Shown here: positions 34,823 to 48,705 of the stretch, piece after piece
How positions within the stretch are numbered: the first letter of the stretch is position 1
Layout of the letters: each line of letters begins with the position of its first letter
DNA from: Diphasiastrum complanatum
Taxonomy: Eukaryota; Streptophyta; Lycopodiopsida; Lycopodiales; Lycopodiaceae
Assembly (NCBI GenBank): GCA_029204225.1
Contig: CM055102.1
Location: 43,156,744-43,220,743 of the forward strand
DNA: 64,000 bases
Direction of reading: 5' to 3'
The notes under the pieces: model-generated
The model's input: the letters and a program-made list of their open reading frames with translations, nothing else
Told to the model about the DNA's origin: nothing
The model's database searches: none
Translations under genes and position numbers: made by a program

Positions 34823-34945
34823 AGCTATCTTGCTCTCTATTTTAGAGAATTATCATTATATTTCATTTGTGTTCCCTTTGGGAAGGTGCATAGCTTGAGG
34901 GAAGGTGCTCGGGCCTCCTCTTGTCTCCTTTTCATCGGTTTTCTA
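34823..34945 (+). mobile_element. Left part of a gypsy LTR (N), split by element D
   Basis: It is separated from 40727-41056 only by element D and its target duplication. The right part ends at a gypsy-type primer site, so the two parts read as one LTR interrupted by D. The true left end was lost at the junction with element C. Confidence 0.5.
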
Positions 34946-34950
34946 TATTG
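34946..34950. repeat. Target site duplication of element D, left copy
   Basis: TATTG, repeated exactly at 40722-40726 on the other side of element D. Confidence 0.92.
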
Positions 34951-35686
34951 TGTTGAATTCACATGTGTGGATTGTCCACAACATGTACTTGTGATCTCCT
35001 AAGGTGTGTAGATGCACCAAGATCAAGACTAGATTGAGATTCAAGATCAATCTTAGATCCTATGGCGAAAACACACTACTACATGCATTCAATCACTTCC
35101 AACTCTCACTCACACGTGTGGGAAGTATTAAAAAATTATTCTAAGTAAAAACAAGCTGCTCTCCTAGGGTAGAGAGAGAAAAAGCATCATGAGCTCTCGG
35201 GTAGAGAGAGAAAGCTAGAATTCCAATAACACTAAAAATCCACACAATCACCAAATCAATTAGCTTCAAAATGAGGAGTACAATGATACTAGTAGATCCA
35301 CCAGCTATCACTATGCTTAACTATGATTGGACCACACTTTGTCACCTCTTAATCCTATTGGACCATTGATCCATGCACCTCTTAATTCTATTGGACTATA
35401 TTCAAGCACACCTCAAATTCCTATTGGACCTCACATGGTTCCACCTCTAAATCCTATTGGATCTCTTAGAATTCATCAAACAAATGCATCACACTTGTCT
35501 ACACTCTAATTGGCACGAGTTTAGCCTCTTACTCTATTTTGGCTCAATAGTGGCATTACAAGTGGAAATGCATAATTTGCCATCTATGCCAAATTTGTTC
35601 CTATCAACATCCTACACCTAGATGCTTGATGTAAAAAACATAAGACCCCTATATCTAACATAGATAATCTTTTTCAATTCTTCACA
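34951..35686 (-). mobile_element. 3' LTR of element D (736 bp)
   Basis: On the minus strand it runs from TGTGAAGAATTGAAAAAG (35686) to GAATTCAACA (34951). It contains CACATGTGTG (34960-34969) and CACACGTGTG (35111-35120). The same LTR occurs at 40023-40721 and, inverted, at 51672-52406. Confidence 0.93.
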
Positions 35687-35699
35687 CTCCTCCTAAAAA
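35687..35699 (-). other. Polypurine tract of element D
   Basis: Minus strand TTTTTTAGGAGGAG adjoining the 3' LTR. Confidence 0.85.
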
Positions 35700-36976
35700 A
35701 TTATATATGTAGATTTGAGCATTGATCTTGATATAACTCCAAGATTAGATCTATGCTTGATAAAAGCACTTTTGCTCAAAGGCTTGGTGAGTAGATCGGC
35801 AATACAAGAGGATGAGTTGACATGCTCCAAATAGATTTCTCCTCCAATAAGCTTTTCCCTCACAAAATGGTGTGCCACTTCTATGTGCTTGCTTCTTGCA
35901 TGAAATATGGAATTATTGGCAAGAGCTTGGGCCGAGATGTTATCACACTTGATCATTGGTAGATCATCCTCCTTGATGCACTTTAGCTCCATTAATAACC
36001 TCTTGATCCAAAGCACTTCTTTGGTAGTTGTAGTGAGTGCTTTGTACTCAGCCTCACATGAAGAGAGAGATATAGTATCTTGCTTTTTGGAAAGCCAAGA
36101 TATTAGATTGCCTCCAATAAAGATAGTGTATGCACTAATAGACTTTCGATCCATCTTGTCACTTGCAAAGTCCAAATTCGAGTAGCCAATAATGGATAGA
36201 TCTTCACTTTTATAGAGTAGACCATAATCACAAGATGAAGATATATATCTTAGAATCCTCTTGGCCATCTTCCAATGATGGATCTTAGGATCTTGCATAA
36301 ATTGTCTCAATTTGTGCACACAAAAACTTAGATCGGGCCTAGTAATGGTAAGCCAAATCAAGGAGCCTACAAGACTCCTAAAAAGTGTGATGTCCTCAAA
36401 GGATCTTTCATCACCTTTATTAGGATCTTTTACAATTTGCTCCATTGGAGTATCTATGCTCTTAGAATTTTCCATATGGAATTTTCTCAACATAGAGTGA
36501 GCATATCTAGATTGGCATATAAAGACATGATTTTCATAAAAACCAATTTCTAGGCCTAGGATGTAATGCATCTCATCTTGCATTTTAAACTCACATCCAA
36601 GTGCTAGCTTGGTTTCATCAACTAGCTTGATACAACTTCCACAAAGAATAATGTCATCAACATAAATTAGAAGAATGACAATATTGCTATCAACAAACTT
36701 CAGATACATGGAAGGATCATAGTCACTAAGAGTAAATCCTAGTGAGATAAGAAAATAATTAAGTCTTGAATACCATGATCTTGGTGCTTGCTTGAGTCCA
36801 TAAAGACTTTTGAAGAGCAAGCACACTTTGGACTCATCCTTGATGAATCCTTGAGGTTGTTCCATATAGATCTCCTCCTCAAGATAACCATTTAGAAAAG
36901 CATTTGATACATCTAATTGAAACACCTTCCACTTGAAAAAACAAGCAAGAGAAATAAGAATTCTTATTGTCACCAT
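35693..36976 (-). pseudogene. pol: Reverse transcriptase-RNase H of element D
   Basis: Open for 427 codons. RT blocks: QLDVSNAFLNGYLEEEIYM, FKSLYGLKQAPRSWYSRL, catalytic YVDD in LLIYVDDIILCG, TRPDLSFCVHKLRQFM. RNase H blocks: ASDKMDRKSISAYTIF, WLSKKQDTISLSSCEAEYKA and NNSIFHARSKHIEVAHHFVR. Most catalytic residues look intact, but the first RT motifs are lost at a deletion upstream and the frame is not joined to integrase, so it is not expected to be made as a normal polyprotein. Confidence 0.93.
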
Positions 36977-37716
36977 CTTTGCAACGGGTGCAAAGGTCTC
37001 CTCATAATCAAGACCATGGATTTGAGCAAATACTTTGGCACATAGTCTTGCTTTATGGCATCATAGCACTCCTTGGTATTGAGTGCCTCTTGTACATTCT
37101 TTGGCTCTTCATGAGAGACATAAAAAACATAATTAGTGGAATCAAGATCCACTTGTTTGCCTTTGTCAACATATGAGAGCCTCTTAGGCTCGGATCTATC
37201 TCTCATGGATCTTCTTGGTGAGAAAATCCAAGGAGAGTCTTCTTCAAATCTCGACCCCATCACATCATGATTTTCTTCAAAATCAATAATTGATGATGCA
37301 TCCATAGATTTCTTGATCTCGGCCTCTTCAAAAGATGAGTGTTGATCTTCATGAAAGACAACATCTCTACTTTCAATAACTTGAGAAGTAGAGAGTATAA
37401 AGACTCTATAGGCCTTCTTGGTGGATGAGTATCCAACCATGATCCCTTTACATGCACTAGGATCTTCCTTCTTCCTTGTTTCCAAGGGAATATGGACAAA
37501 GCATAAGCATCCAAAAACTCTAAGGTGATCAACCTTAGGCTTCTTAAAAAATAAGATTTCATATGGTGACTTTCCTCCAAGAGCTATATGTGGGAGCCTA
37601 TTGCAAAGATAATTTGCACAATTAATGGCTTCTCCCCAAAAATCTTTGGGCAAAGATGCCTCAATTCTCATAGTTTTTGCACATTCACAAATAGATCTAT
37701 TCTTTCTCTCGGCCAC
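36970..37716 (-). pseudogene. pol: Integrase C-terminal half and linker of element D
   Basis: It begins AERKNRSICECAKTMRIEAS (catalytic Glu present), then KDFWGEAINCANYLCNRLP, LRVFGCLCFVHIPLETRKKE, GIMVGYSSTKKAYRVF and SRDVVFHEDQ, then the linker SPRRSMRDRSEPKRLSYVDK. Near 37040 about 150 bases present in element L are deleted (including the TWELV and GCKWVF RT motifs), and the frame shifts before RT. Confidence 0.92.
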
Positions 37717-38017
37717 TCCATTTTGAGATGGAGAGTAGGCACAAGAGAACTCTCTTTTAATGCCTTCAAGCTCACAAAAATCTTGAAATTTATTGGAAAT
37801 ATATTCACCACCTCCATCACTTCTAAGAGCTTTAATCTTGAATGAGAATTACTTCTATAACATAAGCTTTGAAAATAAGGAAATGATCAAACACCATAGA
37901 TCTAGAAGCAAAAAGATATATCCAAGTGAATCTTGTGTAATTGTCAATGAAAGTAACAAAACAAGTGGCGCCTCCCTTGCTTGTAGTTGATGAGAAATGC
38001 ACATCCGAGTGGATTAA
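37717..38017 (-). pseudogene. pol: Integrase core of element D, frameshifted
   Basis: The first catalytic Asp in LIHSDVHFSS, FVTFIDNYTRFTW, and the second Asp in LRSDGGGEYISNKF are readable in different frames with stops between. It links the gag-protease frame to the integrase C-terminal frame. Confidence 0.8.
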
Positions 38018-39438
38018 CTACAAAGGATGCTTGCTTTTGATAGAAGATCTTGTAAATGGCTTTTTGTGAGATTTAGCAATAGCACAAGCCTCACAAGGCT
38101 TGATCTTCTTGGAGAGTGACTTTGGCAAGCCAATAGCTTTGGCTTCTTTGATTATAGAGATCATGGATTTGTAGTTGGGATGTCCCAACCTCCTATGCCG
38201 TAATTCCTCCATAGAGAGCTTGTTCACAAGAGCAACATTACAAGCATTCACATACTCATTTGGATCTAGTTTATAGATGCCACCAAATCTAGATCCTAAT
38301 GCAAGTATCTCATCATTCTTCTTGATAGTGCAAGTATCGACATTGAATTTTACATCAAGGCCATTATCAAGCAATTGGCCAACACTAATAAGATTCTTGG
38401 TAAGCTTAGGTACATAAAGAACTTTAGAGAGAGAAAGAACTTTATAGGATGCAAGCTTCAAGGGAATGTTCCCTATGCCTTCAATAGGACATTCAAAATC
38501 ATTTGCAGTGTATATTGATTTCTTGACTCCATCATAAGGTGCAATAGAAGAGAAAGAGTCCTTGGAGCTACACATATGTGAAGAGGCTCCACTATCAATA
38601 TACCATAGGCCGTCCTTCTTGAAATGAGTAGATGAGAAACTAGAGACTATAAGAGATCCCTCTCCATCACTTGCAATACTGTCTTCCTTCTCATTGGTAT
38701 TGTTGGCTTGCGTGAGTTGATTCTTCTTCTTGAAGCAATTGGTGGCATAATGACCTTTCTTGCCACAATAAAAGCACTTGATCTTCTTCTTCTTGATCTT
38801 GGATGATGAAGCATTAGAGGAATCATCTTCCTCATCATCTTTGTCTTTGGATTTGACTTTGTCCTTGCTTGAGGATTGTTGATGTTGGTTCTTGCTCCTC
38901 CCTTTGTGCTTATCCTTGGCAAAGAGAGCTTTGCCATCATTATGAGTGAGAGAAAGCTTGTCCATCCTCAAGAGCTTGTACTCTTGTCTTGATTCTTCCG
39001 AAATTAGCACACTTTGGAGAGTCTCCAAACTTGATAGCTCCTCCTTAATGGCATAGGATTGGACAAGGTTATCAAATTCACTTCTCAAGCCATTGAGAAT
39101 GACTTGAACTAGCTCATTTTGATTGATTGAATCACCAATACAAGCAAGTTCTCTATGAATATCTTTTACTCTCAAAACATAACTAGATGCACTCTCATCA
39201 CTCTTTTGGCTACTTTCAAAGATTTGATTCCTAAGAGTGAGAAGCCTAGAGGTATTCTTAGCCTCATAGATAGTCTTGAGACAATCTCAAGCTTCTTTGG
39301 CTGTTGTACAAGTACCTATCTCCCTCAAGATCTCATTAGAGACATTCATCTTAATGTAGTGGAGAGCCATCCTAGCTCTCTTTTTGTATTTTTGAACCTC
39401 TTGAAGAACTTGTGGTTCTTCTTCAAGGCCAAGAACTA
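38018..39438 (-). pseudogene. gag-pol: Gag-protease-pre-integrase of element D
   Basis: The frame 39175-38018 carries the end of gag, zinc knuckle CFYCGKKGHYATNC, protease WYIDSGASSHM with the catalytic Asp, and pre-integrase LRHRRLGHPNYKSM with integrase zinc-binding CEACAIAKSHK. Upstream, gag contains a TGA at 39287-39289, the same codon that stops element E. The first part of gag is missing: relative to E, sequence from about E 4945 to 5190 is deleted at a TAG shared by both edges, which removes the start codon. Confidence 0.9.
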
Positions 39439-40022
39439 GCTACACAAATCTCTCTAAAACAAGATCTATTTCACATCAAATGATGGAGTATAGGCAAAGT
39501 TAGGATCAAACACTCTTAGCACATGAGAAGTACTCTAAGAAACCAAATTTGACTCAAATACAATGATATTGCATGAAAAAAAATGGCTAAGATCTCAAAA
39601 CAGTGCCTGGATCACATATAGATGAGATTGGCAAGCATACAACTGTGATTTTGGATCAACCAAGAAATCTCTTGACCAAACCAAATGTGTCCACCCAGGT
39701 CTAGGTGCCCTACTTAACCCTCTTCAAAAGCTTATAACTTTTGATTGGCTCAACGAAATGGAATGAAACTGATTGCATAAAAAACTAGACAAAAATAGCT
39801 TCAAAACAAGCTATCAAGCAAGATAAATGGATCAAGCATGAGAGAGAAATTCCGAACTGAAATTGGATGTTCCTCACACGTGTCTGAGCACCTGATTCTA
39901 TACAATACCAGGTCAGACCCAATCAATGTCCTTTTGATCTCTTTTGATCCAAGATTGAACAAGATAGCTAGGAAAATGGGCCTTGACAGCTTCTAGCTCA
40001 AGATTGATGAAATTTTTTTCAC
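39439..40022 (-). mobile_element. Leader of element D
   Basis: Matches the leader of element E in its inner part (about 39475-39720). No primer site is present next to the LTR; it was deleted together with the end of the 5' LTR. A CACACGTGT motif lies near 39893. Confidence 0.75.
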
Positions 40023-40721
40023 CTTGTGATCTCCTAATGTGTGTAGATGCACCAAGATCAAGACTAGATTGAGATTCAAGATCAATCTTAGATCCTATGG
40101 CAAAAACACACTACTACATGCATTCAATCACTTCCAACTCTCACTCACATGTGTGGGAAGTATTCAAAAAATAATCTAAGTAAAAACAAGCTGCTCTCCT
40201 CGGGTAGAGAGAGAAAAAGCATCATGAGCTCTCGGGTAGAGAGAGAAAGCTAGAAATCCAATAACTCACAAAATCCATGAAATCACCAAATCAATTAGAT
40301 CCAAAATGAGGAGTACAATGATACTAGTAGATCCACGAGCTACCACTATGCTTAACTATGATTGGACCATACTTTGTCACCTCTTGATCCTATTGGACCA
40401 TTGATCCATGCACCTCTTAATTCTATTGGACTATATTCAAGCACACCTCAATTTCCTATTGGACCTCACAAGGTTCCACCTCTAAATTCTATTGGACCTC
40501 TTGGAATTCATCAATCAAAAGCTTTACACTTGTCTACACTCTAACTGGCACGAGTTTAGCCTCTTCTTCTATTTTGGCTCAATAGTGGCATTACAAGTGA
40601 AAATGCATAATTTGCCATCTATGCCAAATTTATTCCTATCAACATCCTACACCTAGATGCTTGATGTAAAAAACATAAGACCCCTATATCTAACATAGAT
40701 AATCTTTTTCAATTCTTCACA
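40023..40721 (-). mobile_element. 5' LTR of element D, missing its terminal 37 bases
   Basis: Matches 34988-35686. The inner end, which should read on through the CACATGTGTG segment to the primer site, is absent, so the deletion happened after insertion. It carries CACATGTGTG at 40146-40155. Confidence 0.9.
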
Positions 40722-40726
40722 TATTG
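40722..40726. repeat. Target site duplication of element D, right copy
   Basis: TATTG, identical to 34946-34950. Confidence 0.92.
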
Positions 40727-41056
40727 TGGCATGCTTTATTTGCTATTTGCTTAGTTAGCTGCAATCTATTATTTCCAATTACCTTTTGGGTGTTGAGTAG
40801 GAATTAGATTAGTCTTCTTGCTAGTTGGGAAGCCTTAACAAGAATTTGTGTTTTTTAAGTAAGTGGCTAGTTGGGTACCGCCTTAGCCATATCATTTACT
40901 TCTGAGCACTAGTTGGGAAGCCTTAGTTCTCCATTTCATTTATGTTCTTATTTTGTTAGGAAGCTTGTAGATCTTAGGAATTGAAGATCCTCTACATCCC
41001 TATACTACATCCGTGAGTAGATCTAGCCACCACCCAAACTAGAAATACTTCCAACA
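40727..41056 (+). mobile_element. Right part of gypsy LTR N
   Basis: It ends CCAACA at 41056, followed after one base by a gypsy-type primer site. It repeats the phrase CTAGTTGGGAAGCCTTA (near 40820 and 40910). Confidence 0.65.
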
Positions 41057-41057
41057 T

Positions 41058-41074
41058 TGGCGTCGTTGCTGCTT
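41058..41074 (+). other. Primer binding site of gypsy element N
   Basis: TGGCGTCGTTGCTGC resembles the TGGCGCCGTTGCCGG-type priming site of plant Ty3/gypsy elements, with two or three changes. Confidence 0.7.
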
Positions 41075-42150
41075 TTAAGATTTTCTGCATAGCTTTCTTT
41101 GTTTTTCATTTTTTCACTCATGTGCTTGCGTGTATGCTTGCTTGTTTTTTTTTTTCTCTTCACACTGCAGCACGAGACTTCTCTCCAAGTCCTCAACGAG
41201 CTGCTGAGCAACCTATCAAGCCGGTGGGAAGCAACAAATGTGTCAATTTGGGCATTTTCTTTGAAAGAAGTGACCCAAGTGACATTTTTTTTTCAACCAA
41301 ACAGGTATATCAAAATTTGTCGGGTTGTCTGCAGTCAAACGGACATTGATCTTCCATTCTATCATCTCCATGAATTTTGACCCTGTTCAGATTTCCTGAA
41401 AACACCTTGATATATTGTCAAAATCCAGTGTTTTCCAATCAAATCTTGGTCTTAGAATTCGTTGACTTCACTGAGGCTAGATCTATCAAAGATTAGTCTT
41501 CCAGCAGCTCCGCAAATTCTATTTCAGAGATTTAGCCTATTTTCTATTAAAAAAACACGTTTTTCACTATTTTCCTTGTCTGACAACAAGATCTCAGTAT
41601 CAAAATCATCAGCCATACCACAAAATTGCCCTCTGTACCCTCTATAGATTCTATCCCTTCAAAAAGTTTCAAAAAAACATCAAAAAAATCAGTATTTTGA
41701 CAGAAAGCACCCCTTGTCAGAATTTGCAAGTACTGAAGTTGGATTCATCGACTATCCACAATTTCTAGTATTGTCCACGAATTCTACTATAATATAAAAG
41801 TCTAGTGTTTGTCCAAACTTATTCATTCTGCAAAAAAATTGTCTCTTTTGGCCAAGTACAGTACTGTCCTGATCATATGTACTGTTACTCTACTCCTCAT
41901 ACTGCATCATGTCTTGAGATTGTGTTGAATCTTCAAATCTTGCTCCTCCACGACTAGAACGTAGAATTCCTCTAGTTTTCCAATTGAAATATGATCAATT
42001 CTATTCAGTTTTGTCATGCATGTACTAGTTATTAACATATGTTTTATTGCTAAGCACTTACTACATATTAAATTTGGGTTTTCCATCAATTAATTCCATT
42101 TGAATGTTTTTCTACAATATCGACAATTAATCCTTTTGAATGTCACTCTA
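41075..42150 (+). mobile_element. Leader-like interior of gypsy element N, no gag seen
   Basis: Downstream of the primer site. Short frames at 41099-41380 overlap in different phases, and no gag domain or zinc knuckle can be found. Element N is therefore decayed or lacks coding sequence here. Confidence 0.4.
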
Positions 42151-45100
42151 CACTATCACACATGTGGTAGACATACTTCTTCTAGTGAATCAAACACATC
42201 ACATGATACACATACAATTGAAAGAAACAAAATAAAAAAATAAATCAAAGAACAAGCATACTTCTTAAAACTGAATGTTACATTTTTGACCTTTTTGAGG
42301 GATGCCACATACTAGTATTTTTATGTGTGTTTTCTCAATCTCACATAGCTCTTCCTTTTTTAGGCCTAGAGAGCACTTAGCCACACATCTCACATTGTAC
42401 GTGTGATATTTTTCTTATGTTTTTTCACAATGCCAACTTCATTTACCATTTTTCTTGACAACAACCACTAATTCTAGCTCACAATGTGGATTATTTTGAG
42501 CTTCATAATTTTGGGAGGTAGCAATTAAATAAGTCATACATGAAAATAAGAGCAATTTTGTGAATTGCCTCAAGATGTTTAATTGAGATAGTTAAAGAAA
42601 TCTCAATTGTTTTTCTCTTCATGTCAAGTTTGTAACTATTTATTATATTGTATAGTCTAAATAGCTTATTTTATTTTAATTCCAAAATTTTACATTTTGC
42701 ATTGTGAACATCTTTTTGCTCTTGAAAACTACCAAGTGTGTTTTTGGATTTCTCTAATGTAAAATGTGTATTTTTACAAAGAAAAACATTTATAGTTAAC
42801 TTATAATTACAACAAACTAGACTATACTATTTTTTTTTTAAAACTCAAACATGGCACTTCAATCACTTTGACATTTGACTCTACCTTTTTTAAGTGTGTC
42901 GCAAATATCTAAAAACACAAGGTATACATAGAATTTATTGTAGTTAGAGATAGAAAATCAAGATAAAGTTCATAGCTTGATCTCCTCATTTCATTGGCAC
43001 CAATAATTGATTCAAAAATGTCAAATCTACACATGTTCCTCAAGATTCATCTTAGGTAGGAAACTGGCTAGAGATTCACACAAAATCAAATCTCTAAAAT
43101 AACATAATAGAAACATGTGTGAGTCATGATTTGATGTAGTGTCTAACAATTTTTTTGACAATAGTCCCATGTATTTGATTTCAGACAATGAGTTGCGATA
43201 GATTGCTTAGTTTGTTTTTATGATGTGTTGACTTGGTATTGGCTAGTTATTGATACAAACAATAGATTATTATAATTATAAAGAAAGAAAAAATGAAGCT
43301 AAACTAAAACAATGTAGAATCATTCCATTTCTATCATGTGAACAAACATCTATTGGATTGGATGCCATTTAAGTACTCAATAAATGATGTGACAAGCATA
43401 TTGTCTCTTCTTCACCAAAATAAATATCAAGGTGTCTTGACCAATTTTCCATTCTTATGTCTAAAAGTGGTCCCCAAACCTTTGAGGTGCCTTAATTTAT
43501 TCTTTAATCCCAAATAAGATAACAATGGTAATAAACCTAAAATAACAACAAAATTTGAAGCTTGAGCAACTTAATTTTGCATGATTATTTATCTCATACT
43601 ATTGTATAATCCATGTAATAAAGAAATGACATGATCTACGTATTGTTGCCAATTACTAATAAATATGATATAAACACTATGCAATTTGAATGTCCCATTT
43701 TCATACTTGTGTATTGTGAAAAAAAATAGCACCGTCCTTGATGTGATATAGAAAGCTCTCAAATCGTAAGATATGTTACTTCAATTCTCTAGAACAATTC
43801 TGAGGTATATTTTGTCCCTTTTTATTTTTTTTATGATTTTTTGCAAGAGGTCATCATTTGTGTCAAAGAAACAAATCTAGAATGAGTCCTAACTCCATGA
43901 TGCAATTTCTTATTTTATAATGCTGTACATCACACTTATCAAAGTTGATCTAAGAGTAGTTTCATCTTCATATTATAAAAACATTTGGAGACTAGAAAAT
44001 GATATGCTTGTAGTTGATATCTTGTATATTGGCAAAGATGTTTCCACAAGTTTTATAATCCTATACAAAATGACATAGATCGGTGATGATTCAAGTGCAT
44101 GTCAACACTTTGATGACAAAGATATATTTATCATTTTAAAAAGTGATGCAAGTTATGAATTAGAAAATTGGCTTTATCTTTGTGCAAAATATAACTTATT
44201 TAATGAGAATGTAATTACTACTACATTTGTGAAAATCATAAGTATTAAGCATGATAACACTTATATTGATATAACAATGCACAAAACACTGTTGGATTGA
44301 TTCTTTTTCACCTAGAAAAGGAAAGTCATGTCCCATCATGGCTAGGTACCATAATTAAACTATATCAATTAAGATTAATATGGCATTCATTCTTATTGTC
44401 TACTTCCATTTTAGGGCTGTAACACATGACTTTGACATGTATAACTATTATATATCATATCTATATGATTACAATATCAATTAGTAAGCAATTTTGATAT
44501 CATGGTCTGAATATGCTTGATAAGAAATAATCTAGTGGCAGCTGTGATGACTTGCAATAATGTAGTAGAATAAGTACATCGACCTGACTACACAAAGCTG
44601 GTACTCCTAACCCTTCCATGTACTTATATTGTTTCTAATCATGTCAAGTGGTAGTTGATTTTTGTGACAAAGCTTACACTTTAGCATTTTTAAAAGCAAT
44701 GGCATTGCCAAAATAAAATCTTCCATAGCCTTCACTTGAATGGTGTAAGCTTAAGAAGTTAGATAATAGAGAAGGGATTAAGCAAAAAAGAGAATAATAA
44801 AAAACAGTTATTTTTTCTTATATTAAGATAAAAAATAAAAGAACATAGATAATTTTCTTTTCGCATGAACTATTTGCTTATTCTAATCAACCATTACTAA
44901 TTTCAACTACTAATACCAACTATAAATTTAGAATTTGAATTTATACTTTTTGGTCTGAAGACAAAACATTGTATACAAAAGACAACATATGTTTTTAGTC
45001 TAAGCAAAACATCCAACTTTTAACTCTTTACATCCATGTTTTATCTGATTTTGTCATCAACTATTTCCTTAACCGATTGCAGATATCCACCAGCAAATTT

Positions 45101-46857
45101 TATAAACACTATAACATAATGTCTCAAGTCTTATCATACTAGACACTATTCCAAATTGATTTGTTTTACCCAATTCTCCTTGGCTTTTTTTCATAGATAA
45201 CTTAGTTTGCTTAAATTGCAATCTAAGCTCCTTAAATTCTATCAAAGATTATCAGTTTCTCTTTACATGTAATATAACAAGCCACGTAGTTGTATTGAAT
45301 GAGTTATAAGAAGATGAAAATTTCTTACCAAGAGTTGAAATGTGAAAATCATGAATGACACAAGAAAGTCAACTCATTACGAAATTTTTAACCAAACTCA
45401 ATTAAAATCACTTCCAATAATACTATTTCAAGAATTGATGTGGATATAATCATTAACTTGGAAATTATTTTTCGAACTCATATAAGAAATTTCACAAAAA
45501 TTTCACATGCACAAATACACCAAAAACTTCAATTTTTCATCTTAAACTCATATTTGTAGCTTAATTACCTCTTAGTTACTAATTAACTCCTAAAACTACT
45601 AATATTATTCAGCTTTTACTAGGCCTTTACAAAGATTTTGTTTTTTTATATATTGCCTAAATTTCACTTTCTTGATATAAATTGTGGTGAGTTTATTAGA
45701 GCCTAAAAAATTTAAGACTTTGTAAAGTAGATAATAAATCTAATTGATATTATCGCAACCTCCTCCAATATAGTATTAGAATTCTTAACTCAATGAAAAT
45801 TTCAAATCATCCACTAGCACCTCTCTTAAGTCACCCAAAGTCAATTTTGTGACAATTTGATAGTCAATAATTATTGGAAAATAGGATGTATATCAGTCAA
45901 ATAACTATTCGACAATGATAGTTCGATTAATTGTTCTACAACAATAGTTTGATAGTCGATAGTGGAAACAATAGTTAATGTAATAACAAAATTAATTTGA
46001 TACTTTGATAAACATAGCTTATTATCATTCACAAGTGCGAAAAATAAATTATAGAGAAAGATCACTCCCTTGCCAATTATCAGAACTTGGATCATAATAG
46101 CATGAATAACAGAAATGGTAGAATAAGACAAGTCATTTGTCGGATTGTCGAAAGAAGTCTATATTGCTGAATGATGAAAAATACATCCGTTGTCTACTCT
46201 AATTGCACTATAATAATAGTGCCTCTAATTCTGATATAGATTTTGCTCTTACACAAACTATAATCACAATAGCTTATTATTGATCAATCTATGCCTATGG
46301 CTAAACAAAGAGGCGGAGGAGAATGAATACTCCCGATGAACAACTTAGAGAACAACTACTAACACTTGTTAATAAAATAAACTAATCTAGTAATCTATAT
46401 ATAGTTGTTGATGGCATAGCCCTAATAGAATGCATCGTTATCCACCTGGTAGGTACCACTCGGAGTTACAAGATTCAACCTGAAATATGTAGGGGATAAG
46501 ACTCCAATATCCAATCTAGTTATTATTTGGTGACCCTCGACAATTAGATCAACTTTGTGTTGACAATACATGTATTTCTGCAGATGGTCTCGATACCTTG
46601 GACATTGTCTTGATAATGCGAGTAAAACTACGGAGTAATTTCACATTATAAAATGATTTCAAGAATCAAATCTAACACTCTTCCTCAATGAACTCATAAA
46701 AATCAAGATATTAAGTTGAGCATACTACTAAACTTAGACTAATTGTCAAATGATAATGCTTTAGTAAATATATCCATTGTTATGAACTCTATTTTGCAAA
46801 CGATTAGAATGATCTCTCTTTTAAGTAAACTTGCATATTAGTTCCAAATTACAAATG
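42151..46857. other. AT-rich spacer of about 4.7 kb, no supportable gene
   Basis: Searched in all frames for retroelement, transposase and common plant motifs; nothing convincing. The longest open frame is 86 codons (45871-46131, minus) without a recognised motif. A TATCACACATGTGGTA palindrome occurs near 42156. It may be very old, fully decayed repeats. Confidence 0.55.
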
Positions 46858-47262
46858 ATTTCAAGAATTCAATTTCTAGTCCAGATGCAGACCAATGGAA
46901 ATTAGCAATGGACAAACAGTATCAATCTCTTATCAAAAATCAAACATGGACTGTTACAAACTTGCCAGTTGGTAAGAGTATCATTTTTTGCAAATGAGTT
47001 TATCAGATCAAGCACAAAGACGATGCATCAGTTGACCGATGGAAGGCAAGATTAGTCGTCAGAGGATTTTCTCAAATCCTGAATGTTGATTGTTCAGAAA
47101 CTTTCAATCCCATGGTCAAAATCAAACTTTTACTTGGCAGATTTACAGATTCACCAGATGGATGTGGAAGCAACATTTTTATATGGAGTTATTGAAGAAG
47201 ACATTTATATGTCTCAACCCAAAGGCAATGAGTTGGAGGGAAAGACCCATCCAGTATGCAAA
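46858..47262 (+). pseudogene. pol: Copia RT fragment K, first part
   Basis: SPDADQWKLAMDKQYQSL, NQTWTVTNLP, then KARLVVRGFSQILNVDCSETF and, after a frameshift near 47130, LQIHQMDVEATFLYGVIEEDIYMSQPKG. It resembles element B (HQLDVQTAYLNGVIQEDIYM). RT is cut at codon HPVCK by an insertion and continues at 48402. Confidence 0.88.
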
Positions 47263-48396
<1,134 letters not shown>

Positions 48397-48401
48397 CAAA
48401 C

Positions 48402-48705
48402 TTTGAAAAGCTCTCTACAGGCTTTTATAGTCATCTTGTGCATGGTTTCATCAAATCAATGAATTCTTTATTTAACAAGGCTTTATACCAAGTTTAGCTG
48501 ATTGTAATGTCTACTACAAATCAGTGAATTCATCTTTCATTATCATTATATTATATGTTGACGACATATTAGTGTTTACTAATGACATTCGAATGTTGAA
48601 GGATGTCAAACAGATGCTATCGAAGGAATTCAACATGACAAATTTAGGGGAGGCCCATTTCTGCCTTGGTATACATATTTTCAGAGATCGTGATCATAGA
48701 CATTA
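48402..48705 (+). pseudogene. pol: Copia RT fragment K, second part
   Basis: It resumes after the insertion with KALY, SSCAWFHQINEFFI, then SSFIIIILYVDDILVFTND (catalytic YVDD intact) and MTNLGEAHFCLGIHIFRDRD. It is interrupted again at about 48705 by the foldback element and resumes briefly at 49388 (LIYINQQRYICN). Confidence 0.88.

Larger units (their letters stand above)
34951..40721 (-). mobile_element. Copia element D, full span with target duplication
   Basis: LTRs at both ends, TG...CA termini and perfect 5-base target duplications (TATTG). Minus-strand order from the right: 5' LTR, leader, gag-protease, integrase, RT, RNase H, polypurine tract, 3' LTR. It is the most complete copy of the D/E/L family. 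It lacks the primer site, about 37 bases of its 5' LTR and the first part of gag, and has at least three frame breaks in pol, so it is defective. Confidence 0.93.
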
